DNA of 64,000 nt from JBJHDF01 sp050486405 (lineage in GTDB: Bacteria; Pseudomonadota; Gammaproteobacteria; Pseudomonadales; Cellvibrionaceae). The position numbers and the translations under genes were made by a program. The stretch's first letter is position 1, and every line of letters starts with the position of its first letter. Under the pieces are notes generated by a model. It had not been told where the DNA came from. It worked only from the letters and a program-made list of their open reading frames with translations, and made no database searches. The stretch spans positions 17,220 through 81,219 of the forward strand of contig JBJHDF010000019.1 in the NCBI GenBank assembly GCA_050486405.1. The letters run 5' to 3'. Shown one piece after another: positions 28,901 to 36,110 of the stretch.

Positions 28901-31896
28901 ACCACATCAGCCGGATACTGCTGGATTGGGAGGCCGCCTACGCCAGTGCCTATACCCTTGAGGGCTCTCTGGACGGCAGCAACTGGTCACTGATTCTGGA
29001 ACAAAACAACGGCGCCGGTGGCCTGGAAGTGCACGACAACCTCTCCGGCCACTATCGCTATGTGCGTCTGACCGGCACACAGCGAGCCACCGAGTGGGGC
29101 TACTCGCTGTGGCGCTTCGAAGTCTACGGGTCGGAAGGCGGTCCGCAACCGCCCGCCGAGCCGGAGCTGCTGTCGCTTGAAGCCCCGGTCACCACCTCTT
29201 CGGTGGAGGCCAGCCATGTGGGCGCCAACGCTGTGGACAACGACCTGTCCACGCGCTGGAGCAGCGACTTCGAAGATCCCCAGTGGATTCAGATCGACCT
29301 GGGATCGGTACAGAGCATCAGCGAAATCGTGCTGGTCTGGGAGGCCGCCTACGGCAGCGTCTACACCATCGAAGGCTCCACTGACGGCTCCAACTGGTCA
29401 ACCATTCTGAGCCAGAATCAGGGCGTGGGCGGTGTCGAAATCTTCGAGAACCTGTCCGGCAACTACCGCTATGTCCGCCTGACCGGTACCGAAAGAGGCA
29501 CTCCCTGGGGCTATTCACTCTGGGCGTTCGAAGTCTGGGGCGGCACTGGCACCACGCCACCGGTGCCCGAGTTCAACATCGCCGCACCGACCCAGGGCCA
29601 ACAATACAACCAGGGGCAGACAGTGACTCTGCAGGTGTCCGTGTCTGATCAGAACTGGTTCAGTGGCGGCGGCAGCTACCGCTACTCCCTGAACGGCGGC
29701 GCCAGTTCCAGCGCCTCCAGCAGCACCACCTCCCTGGGCGCACTCGCCGCCGGTCAGTACAGCCTGACGGTGGAACTGGTGAACAGCCAGGGGCAAGTGG
29801 TGGGCAGCCCCCGCACCACACAATTTGCGGTCAACGCGCCCAGCGAGCCGGTGCTGGTGTCCCAGGGTCGACCGGTCACCACGTCCAGTGTCGAAGGCCC
29901 CTACCTGGGCGCTCACGCCGTGGACGGCGACATGAGTACCCGCTGGGCCAGCGAGTACGGCGACGACGGCTGGATTCAGATCGATCTCGGCGCCAGCACC
30001 CCGATCAGCCGCGTGGTGCTGGAGTGGGAGGCCGCTTATGCCAGCGGTTACGTCATCGAAGTCTCCGAGAACGGTACCCAGTGGAGCCAGATCTTCAGCA
30101 CCACCAGCGGCAACGGTGGCACCGATGATCTGAGCATCAGTGGTCAGGGCCGCTACATTCGCCTGACCGGCACCCAGCGGGCCACGCCCTGGGGCATCTC
30201 CCTCTGGCAGTTCCAGGTCTACGGTGGCAGCTCGGAACCGGGTACGACGACTATCGACATAGTGTCACCCGCGCTCGACCAGCAGTATCAAGCCGGCGAC
30301 TCGGTGAGTCTGTTGGTATCGATCAGCGACAGCAACTGGTTCGCCGCTGGCGGCAGCTACCGCTACTCGCTCAACGGCGGCAGCCCGGTAAGCATCAGCA
30401 GCCCCGGCGCCGTCAGCCTGGGCACCCTGGCTCCGGGACACTACAGTCTGGACGTGACGCTGATCAATGCCCAGGGACAGTCCGTGGGAGAGACCCGCTC
30501 CAGCAGCTTCAGTGTCAGCGAACCCGGCGGCGGCACCACACCACCGACGCCGAGCCCCGCGCAACTGACGCCGGTGAGTGCCAGCGCCTCCAGCGGTGAC
30601 GCCAGCCTCGCCATCGACGGCGACGGCACTACCCGCTGGGAGAGTGCCTTCAGCGATCCCCAGTACATCCAGTTCGACATGGGCCAGAGCATGCACTTCA
30701 CGCGCATGGTGCTGGACTGGGAGGCGGCCTACGCCCGCAGTTACACCATCGAGGTTTCGGAAAACGGCAGCAGTTGGCAAACCGTCTTCAGCACCACCAG
30801 CGGCAACGGTGGCATCGACGACATCACCCTGAACGGTGAGCAGGGCCGCTATATCCGCATGCACGGCACCGAGCGGGCCACCGGCTACGGCTACTCGTTG
30901 TGGGAGGTGGAAATTCACGGTCTGAACGCCGATCCGAACCTGGCGCTGATCAACTTCGTTGCCCCCGCACAGGACCAGGCCATTCCCCGGTCCGAACAGG
31001 TGCAAATGCAGGTATCCATCTCGGACAGCACCTGGATCGCCGACGGCGGCAGCTACCACTACTACCTGAACAACGAGCCGGCGGTGCGCGTCAGTCACCT
31101 GAACCCGGTGAACCTGGGGCTGCTGCCCACCGGGGTACACACCCTGCGCGTCAGCCTGGTGAACAGTGATGGGGTCGAAGTCAGCATTCCGCAAACCCGC
31201 ACCTTCAGGGTGAGCTGCACCGACGACTGCCCCAATGTGCTGGTCTTCTCCAGGACCAACGGCTTCCGCCACGACTCGATACCGGCGGGCATCGCCATGG
31301 TGCAGGACATTGCCAACGTCCACGGCTACGGCTTCACCGCCACGGAAGACTCAGCCGCGTTCACCGCAGCCAATCTGGCCCAGTACTCCACCATTGTGTT
31401 CATGAACACCACTGGCGACATCTTCAACGACTCGCAGAAGGCCGCCTTCCGGGCCTATATCGAGAACGGCGGTGGCTATGTGGGCATACACTCGGCGGCG
31501 GACACCGAGCACGGCTGGGACTGGTATATGCAAACCCTGCTGGGCGGTGCGCGCTTTATTCACCACGGCGATGGCATTCCCCACGCACGGGTGGAGGTGA
31601 TTCAACCCAACCACTGGATCATGAACCACATCGGTCACGAGTGGCATATTCACGAGGAGTGGTATTTCTGGGAAAACAATCCGCGCGACCATGAAAATGT
31701 GGACGTGCTGGCGGTGCTGGATCGTTCGAGCTACAACTCGAACTATCCGGTGGAAGATCACCCCATAGTATTCACCAACACCGTGGGTGATGGCCGGGTG
31801 TTCTATACGGCCAAGGGACACGTTATCGAAACCTTCCTGGATCCGCGCATGATCGAGCAGATCCGCAAGGCTATCGAGTGGACCTCCGGAGACTAA
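25945..31896 (+). CDS. giant secreted PQQ sugar dehydrogenase / haem / discoidin / ThuA protein
   Basis: 1983 residues from ATG 25945 (GGAGAAG upstream; the frame is open to 25864). Order: signal peptide (cleaved near residue 42); PQQ-dependent soluble glucose/sorbosone dehydrogenase-like beta propeller (about 48-450, with WEDGLLSLALDPNF and NFGWPYVLGF); discoidin/F5-8C domain 1 (451-577); a module of the SO_2930 type with haem sites CLECH (residue 748) and CASCH (828); discoidin 2 (936-1067) and 3 (1072-1202); Ig-like 1 (1207-1300); discoidin 4 (1302-1430); Ig-like 2; discoidin 5 (1539-1660); Ig-like 3; and a ThuA-like domain (1758-1983). Probably an exported sugar oxidase that binds polysaccharide and passes electrons to its own haem. 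The order is seen; the activity is inference. A strong terminator follows. Confidence 0.88.
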   Translation: MSTFDTLTVALRNIVGKSHRLAWHFISIITLSLATTMATFAQSPPTSVDFQRTLVADGLDLSIGFEISQDGRVFIASKCGGLYAWHLDHGSPQQTAVLPNVRCQWEDGLLSLALDPNFTENNYIYFQYTAPGSLTRVSRFVVNPDNSLDLNSEAILLEWVTGNEAHGHMGGDLKFDLNGNLLISTGDNMPASGYFMPGAEATAGNTNDLRGKILRITPTASGGYTIPAGNLFQGGPLHRAEIYAMGFRNPFRMGLDPLTGYLYVGDVGPDASVASAEGPMGMDEINQVREAGNFGWPYVLGFNEPYAGFDPNNLVNHHQYNTGATQLPPAVPALWTILHRAIMAGPVYRYDETAGNEFKLPAYYDGKLIFWDFNSSRFFALDVSSGNPQPQAVEIPFNTQGIQGAIDAEFDPRTQQLYVLQWGSGCCDHAPHGNGALYRFDYIGDRDGGVNLSIGSIASASSEIGGNLAAHAVDGDPSTRWESDFSDPQTLTLDLQQEAAISAIRIVWEAAYSSVYTIEGSQDGVNWEMLVSEHDGNGGTRLHLVDSTTAFRYVRLTGIARGTGYGHSLFAFDVLAADEQPPEELTEFAYLNMPRTLDSNFTDVPQLLSQTGAFSDTANLIPHPNLIPFRPNSQLWSDRATKARWISLPADTQVDWHATEDWNYPQGTVAVKHFELPLSDQNPNQTKRLETRLIVTQADGRIYGVTYRWRADNSDAELLTDAEQENIVIQGSNGAWTQTWSYPSPGQCLECHNVSSAQLLGLSTRQLNGLYNYPGHGLENQLEHWNNRNLFSPGFSNTQVPFFDRTVAIDDTSASLEDRVKSYLDTNCASCHGTGQGGSQWDARFNTPLAQMGMIDTPTTGIRNYFNYYGIAHAQVIASGHPEESILFIRDRSVDPDDRMPPLGRALEHTEYIHVLGAWITSVSQGPGGPGDGVETLLSAGKSATASSVEDTDLGAANAFDGDPTTRWSSEFADPQWIIVDLESPYHISRILLDWEAAYASAYTLEGSLDGSNWSLILEQNNGAGGLEVHDNLSGHYRYVRLTGTQRATEWGYSLWRFEVYGSEGGPQPPAEPELLSLEAPVTTSSVEASHVGANAVDNDLSTRWSSDFEDPQWIQIDLGSVQSISEIVLVWEAAYGSVYTIEGSTDGSNWSTILSQNQGVGGVEIFENLSGNYRYVRLTGTERGTPWGYSLWAFEVWGGTGTTPPVPEFNIAAPTQGQQYNQGQTVTLQVSVSDQNWFSGGGSYRYSLNGGASSSASSSTTSLGALAAGQYSLTVELVNSQGQVVGSPRTTQFAVNAPSEPVLVSQGRPVTTSSVEGPYLGAHAVDGDMSTRWASEYGDDGWIQIDLGASTPISRVVLEWEAAYASGYVIEVSENGTQWSQIFSTTSGNGGTDDLSISGQGRYIRLTGTQRATPWGISLWQFQVYGGSSEPGTTTIDIVSPALDQQYQAGDSVSLLVSISDSNWFAAGGSYRYSLNGGSPVSISSPGAVSLGTLAPGHYSLDVTLINAQGQSVGETRSSSFSVSEPGGGTTPPTPSPAQLTPVSASASSGDASLAIDGDGTTRWESAFSDPQYIQFDMGQSMHFTRMVLDWEAAYARSYTIEVSENGSSWQTVFSTTSGNGGIDDITLNGEQGRYIRMHGTERATGYGYSLWEVEIHGLNADPNLALINFVAPAQDQAIPRSEQVQMQVSISDSTWIADGGSYHYYLNNEPAVRVSHLNPVNLGLLPTGVHTLRVSLVNSDGVEVSIPQTRTFRVSCTDDCPNVLVFSRTNGFRHDSIPAGIAMVQDIANVHGYGFTATEDSAAFTAANLAQYSTIVFMNTTGDIFNDSQKAAFRAYIENGGGYVGIHSAADTEHGWDWYMQTLLGGARFIHHGDGIPHARVEVIQPNHWIMNHIGHEWHIHEEWYFWENNPRDHENVDVLAVLDRSSYNSNYPVEDHPIVFTNTVGDGRVFYTAKGHVIETFLDPRMIEQIRKAIEWTSGD

Positions 31897-31926
31897 CGCT
31901 CAAAACCAGCCCATGTTAGTCGCTTG

Positions 31927-31962
31927 GCCCCGTTTGCACTTTGGTGCAAACGGGGCTTTTTT
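31927..31962 (+). terminator. rho-independent terminator
   Basis: A perfect 13-bp stem (GCCCCGTTTGCAC, 31927-31939, with its complement 31944-31956), a 4-base TTTG loop and six T residues (31957-31962). It lies 30 bases after the stop of the giant gene and immediately before the end of the convergent regulator gene. Confidence 0.95.
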
Positions 31963-31969
31963 CGCCTGA

Positions 31970-33391
31970 TCAGTTGCGTCGTACCGAACGGGTGCCGCTG
32001 GCCGGCTCCAGTTGAATCAACACGCGATTGTTCTGCCGCGCCGCCTCATTCCACTGCACTGCAGGCGTTGTCACGTGCAGTGCCGGGTAGCCGGCAAAGG
32101 TGCTGGGCATGGGTTGAACCTGGAGTTCTATGGCGCGATTGCTCATCACCTCGGATTCGGTCAAGGAGGAGCGCAGGCGCTCCATCATGGGCAGAGTGAC
32201 ATCCGCACCAAACAATTCGCTCATCAACATACAGTCGCCCAATACAGCCCCCGCCTCCGGCAATTGTGGGTGACCACTGAGATTGGTAACCACACAAAAA
32301 TCGCCACCGCTCACGCTGATCCGCACCGTGCCGACAAAATCGCGGTTGGCCAGACGCGACAAAAGTTCGGTGAGCCGCTGTACCAGTTGCGGGCTGATCA
32401 GCTCACCGTGAAAATCCTGCACACTGTTCTGATTGAAGGCCCAGGTCAGGTCCGGTAACAACGCCAGCGAACTGCGCTCGCGCACCTGATGTGGAGACGG
32501 CTGGGCCTCGGCCACCACTGGTTGCGTCACCTGCTCCTCGACCTGTTGCGCAAGGCGCCCGTTCAATTCCATTTGCGCCGACGCAACCGCATCAAGACTG
32601 CGCGCAACACCGTGCACCCAGTACCCCGCCCCACCCACCAGGGTCACCAACAGTACCGACGCCGTCAGCGGCCACAAGCGTCCACCAGTGGTCTGGTTGC
32701 GCAGCTGCGGCGCCTCCTGGTCCAAGGGAGTTGGCTCCGTCTCCTTGGCGTCCGCGCGCAACCGGAGCGTGGAATTCTGCTCTACCAGTTTACGTACTTC
32801 GTGTCGCACACCTTGCATTTCGCGCACCAAACGCGAAGTGATAATGCGCCGGTTGTCATCAATGGCGTGCTCGAGTTCGCGCAGGCGCAATTCCACCGAC
32901 AAGATTTTCTCAGGAGCTTCCTCCGGCACCGGCAAGTCGGCGGGCGGGCGGGCGAGTGCTGCGGTATCGGCTGCGGTGGGGGTTTCCGATCCTGCTTCCG
33001 CCTCGACGGCGGTACGCTCATAGATGCGGATGGATTTCAGCACCTTGCGCAAATCGGCGGCGTTGATGGTGTCCTTGCTGACCACATCCAACGCCCCCAG
33101 GGCCCGCGCCTCGCTGGTGTAGAGATCACCGCTCTTTGAGGTATACATGATCACCGGAATGGTGGCGGTGGCCGGGTGGGATTTGATGATCTGCAGCGCC
33201 CGAAAGCCATCCATGCCCGGCATCAAGTGATCCATAAACACCACATCCGGCATACTGCCGGACAGGTAACTCAGGGCCGCTTCCGCCGAATCCACGGCCA
33301 CTATGTCCAGGTCGTAGCCGCGCAGCAGTTTTTTCAGGCGGTATTGAGCGGTTTTGGAGTCATCAACTATGAGAGCGCGTCTGCGTGCCAT
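31970..33391 (-). CDS. membrane-anchored response regulator with extracytoplasmic C-terminus
   Basis: 473 residues. Receiver domain at 1-125 with D10/D11, phospho-acceptor D54 (VVFMDHLMPGMDG) and K106. A Pro/Glu-rich linker and coiled coil (about 164-212) follow, then one strong membrane helix at about 239-259 and a second, Gln-rich linker. The C-terminal domain (about 310-473) has no recognised family. With the receiver in the cytoplasm, the C-terminal domain would be periplasmic. Response regulators spanning the membrane are rare. The promoter region is short (60 bases to the next frame). It converges on the terminator of the giant gene. Confidence 0.82.
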   Translation of the reverse strand: MARRRALIVDDSKTAQYRLKKLLRGYDLDIVAVDSAEAALSYLSGSMPDVVFMDHLMPGMDGFRALQIIKSHPATATIPVIMYTSKSGDLYTSEARALGALDVVSKDTINAADLRKVLKSIRIYERTAVEAEAGSETPTAADTAALARPPADLPVPEEAPEKILSVELRLRELEHAIDDNRRIITSRLVREMQGVRHEVRKLVEQNSTLRLRADAKETEPTPLDQEAPQLRNQTTGGRLWPLTASVLLVTLVGGAGYWVHGVARSLDAVASAQMELNGRLAQQVEEQVTQPVVAEAQPSPHQVRERSSLALLPDLTWAFNQNSVQDFHGELISPQLVQRLTELLSRLANRDFVGTVRISVSGGDFCVVTNLSGHPQLPEAGAVLGDCMLMSELFGADVTLPMMERLRSSLTESEVMSNRAIELQVQPMPSTFAGYPALHVTTPAVQWNEAARQNNRVLIQLEPASGTRSVRRN

Positions 33392-33451
33392 GGCCGTGTT
33401 TCCTGCAGTAATCGTTATTATCGAGCTGAGCCCGGCGGCGGCATGTCTGTG

Positions 33452-33646
33452 TCAGTTCAGGCTTGCCAACACCTTTTCTACCTGTTGCAGCTCCCGATTC
33501 ACTCCCTCATCCGAGGGAGCCAACCTTTGCGCCCGCTGCAAATGACCGCGGGCTTCGCGCAGCAACTCGGGGCTCCTGCGCTGGTGCCCCTGACGATGTT
33601 GTATCCAGCCTTTCATGTAGTGCGCGTAGTAGTGATTGGCATCCAA
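33452..33646 (-). CDS. short TPR-like protein or remnant
   Basis: About 64 residues if the TTG at 33646 is used, or 54 from ATG 33616. The C-terminal half (ELLREARGHLQRAQRLAP then NRELQQVEKVLASLN) looks like one TPR motif and is coherent. No good ribosome binding site is visible before either start. The frame is open upstream to 33946, but that part is antisense-like noise inside pbpC. A possible promoter (TTGGGA, 18 bases, TATCAT on the minus strand, around 33690-33720) lies just upstream. It could be a real small gene or a decayed TPR gene. Confidence 0.4.
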   Translation of the reverse strand: MDANHYYAHYMKGWIQHRQGHQRRSPELLREARGHLQRAQRLAPSDEGVNRELQQVEKVLASLN

Positions 33647-33737
33647 TAGAATCGAGCTATCGAAAACCGCACCAGACCGGATGATACCAGCATTCTGCAA
33701 ACGATCCCAACCGCCGGGATTTCGGCGGCGACGCCCG

Positions 33738-36110
33738 CTACAACTGAAACACCTGCCGCGCCCTATCGTCAGCACTCTCCACCAGAAACTCCACCTGATC
33801 CGACTTGCCGGCCTCATCCACCACGGACAGCCGGTAACGGCCCCGGGGCAACTGTTCCAGACGCTGGCGATGCTCGCCCTGGGTGGCCCCCAGCAACCGA
33901 TCATTGAGGTACCAATAGCCCCTGCCCTGCACGCCCCGGGCCTCAAGGGTAACCAGCGACAGGGAGCCCTGCCCGGGGCCCGGACTCAGGGTGGAACCGC
34001 TGTCCACACCCTCGATCACCAGCCGCCCGCGCGCCGCTTCCCCGCCCCGACACTGCGGGTGCAGGGGCGGCAGGGCCGCCTGCTGCAGTTGCCAGTGAGA
34101 CAGCCAGGGTTCGAGGGACTCAGGCCAGCGGGTCAGCTCCCTTCTTTCCGCCACCGGCAGATCGCAACCGGCGCTGACGCGGTAGCGCCCCGAGGCATCC
34201 AGCATCACCGTCTGGCGCAGACCGTCGCCGGGGCTCAGCAGCGGGTCGCGCAGGGTCGGCGGCGCGGCGCCGTCGATCAGCCAGGTGTGGCGCTCGCTGT
34301 GACACTGTTCGTCGCCTTGCAGTTGGCGCAGGGTACCCAGGGGCCAGCAGATACTGGCCCACTGCAGCCCGCCGGGACGCGGCGGCGGCGCCAGGGACTC
34401 CGGGGGCATCAGGTACAGCAACTGTTCCAACAGCGGCACGGCGGAAAAGCGCCCGGTGTTGTGGGGCAAGGCGGTGCCATCCGGCCGCCCCACCCAAACC
34501 GCCAGCGTCAGCTCAGCGGTGCTGGCCAGGGCCCAGGCGTCGCGGTAGCCGTAGCTGGTGCCGGTTTTGTGCGCCACCGCCGGCAACAGGGTCTGGCTGC
34601 GGCGGTAGAGCTGCCCGGAGCGGTTCACCGGCGCGCGCAGTCCGTTCTGTACCACCCAGGCGGATTGGGGCGACAGCAGGCGGCGCTCGCGCAGCGGTTG
34701 CTCCGGTTGCAGACGCGGGCGCCCGGCCATGCCCTGACGCCCGAAACTGGTGTAGGCCGCCGCCAACTCTTCCAGGCTGACACCGGCGCCGCCCAGCACC
34801 AGGGACAGATTGGGTCTTGCCCCGGCCGGCAACTGCGGCCGCAGACCGCCATTGGCCAACCGGGCGTACCAGGTGTCGGGGCCCAGTTCCGACAGTACCT
34901 GCACCGCCGGCACATTGAGGGAGGCACGCAGCGCCTCGGTGACGCTCACCGCGCCGGTAAAATCGCTGTGAAAGTTGGTGGGCCGGTAGCCGTCAAAATC
35001 GCTGGGCACGTCCAGCAACAGGCTCTCGGCGTGAATCAGGCCCTCGTCCATGGCCATGCCGTAGAGAAACGGCTTGAGGGTACTGCCGGGCGAGCGCGAG
35101 GCGCGCACCATATCCACATAGCCGGCGCGCTGGCTGTCGGCGTAAACGGCGCTGCCCAGGTAGGCGAGCACCGCCAGGTCGGCATTGCGCACCACCAGCA
35201 CCGCCGCCGAGGTCTGCTCCGGGTACTGCCGGACATAGTCGGCCACACGGGCCTCGATACGGCCTTGCAGTGGACCGTCGATGGTGGTGCGGATCAGCGC
35301 CGATCCGGGGTTGGCCTGAACCAGACGCTCCGCCAACAGCGGCGCCAGTAGTGGTTGCTGACGTACCGGCGGCAACAGGGGTTCGGCCGCCGCTTCCATG
35401 GCTGCCCGGGACGACCAGACACCAAAATCCGCCAGCCGTTGGATCACCTTGTTCCGGGCCGCCACAGCCCGCTGCACATCGCGGTCGGGGCGCAACGCCG
35501 TGGGCCTCTGGGGCAGGACCGCCAGCAGCGCCGCCTCGGCGTGGGTCAACTGGCTGGCGGGCTTGCCCAGATAGGCGAAGCTGGCTGCCTGCACGCCCTC
35601 CAGGGTGCCGCCAAAAGGTGCGTGGTTCAGGTACAGGGTGAGGATTTCCTCCTTGCTCAGGTGCCACTCCAGTTGCAGGGCACGGAACATCTGGTAAAGC
35701 TTGCCGGGCACCGTGCGCCGGTGCGGGTGCAGTATCCGCGCCACCTGCATGGTGAGGGTGGAGCCGCCGGAAACCGCGCGGCGAAACACCAGCCACTGGC
35801 ACCCCGCGCGCAGCAGTGCCAGCGGGTTTACGCCCGGGTGCCGGTAGAACCAGCGGTCCTCATAGTTGAGCAGAGCTTCCAGATACAGCGGCGAGACTTC
35901 CTCGACGGTCACCGGGTAGCGCCACACGCCCTGGGCGTCGGGAAACACCCGCAGCGGCTCGCCGTCGCTATCCACCACCACCTGAGCAAAGTGGCGCCCC
36001 TGCTGCTCCGGCAACGCCAGGGGCATAAGCCGGTCGGCGGCGAGAAACAGCAGAAAAACGCTCAGCGGCAACCCCGACAACAGCACAAGCCAGCGGCGCC
36101 CCCGTTTCAT
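33738..36110 (-). CDS. pbpC: penicillin-binding protein 1C
   Basis: 790 residues, the normal PBP1c length. An N-terminal membrane helix is followed by a GT51 glycosyltransferase domain (NYEDRWFYRHPGVNPLALL and GGSTLTMQVARIL), a transpeptidase domain with S-x-x-K (PGSTLKPF) and KTG (AHKTGTSYGY), and a C-terminal beta-rich BiPBP_C domain. The enzyme polymerises and crosslinks peptidoglycan in the periplasm and is typically paired with alpha-2-macroglobulin. Its ATG overlaps the stop of yfhM by 4 bases (36107-36110), so the two are translationally coupled. Confidence 0.96.
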   Translation of the reverse strand: MKRGRRWLVLLSGLPLSVFLLFLAADRLMPLALPEQQGRHFAQVVVDSDGEPLRVFPDAQGVWRYPVTVEEVSPLYLEALLNYEDRWFYRHPGVNPLALLRAGCQWLVFRRAVSGGSTLTMQVARILHPHRRTVPGKLYQMFRALQLEWHLSKEEILTLYLNHAPFGGTLEGVQAASFAYLGKPASQLTHAEAALLAVLPQRPTALRPDRDVQRAVAARNKVIQRLADFGVWSSRAAMEAAAEPLLPPVRQQPLLAPLLAERLVQANPGSALIRTTIDGPLQGRIEARVADYVRQYPEQTSAAVLVVRNADLAVLAYLGSAVYADSQRAGYVDMVRASRSPGSTLKPFLYGMAMDEGLIHAESLLLDVPSDFDGYRPTNFHSDFTGAVSVTEALRASLNVPAVQVLSELGPDTWYARLANGGLRPQLPAGARPNLSLVLGGAGVSLEELAAAYTSFGRQGMAGRPRLQPEQPLRERRLLSPQSAWVVQNGLRAPVNRSGQLYRRSQTLLPAVAHKTGTSYGYRDAWALASTAELTLAVWVGRPDGTALPHNTGRFSAVPLLEQLLYLMPPESLAPPPRPGGLQWASICWPLGTLRQLQGDEQCHSERHTWLIDGAAPPTLRDPLLSPGDGLRQTVMLDASGRYRVSAGCDLPVAERRELTRWPESLEPWLSHWQLQQAALPPLHPQCRGGEAARGRLVIEGVDSGSTLSPGPGQGSLSLVTLEARGVQGRGYWYLNDRLLGATQGEHRQRLEQLPRGRYRLSVVDEAGKSDQVEFLVESADDRARQVFQL

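Noticed and set aside
26383..28905. Long minus-strand frame (840 residues) opposite the giant secreted protein
   Set aside because: Antisense shadow of a GC-rich gene; composition is Val/Gly/Gln-rich with no motifs.
33738..33946. N-terminal extension of the short TPR-like frame
   Set aside because: That part lies inside pbpC in another frame and reads as Trp/Arg/Cys-rich noise.
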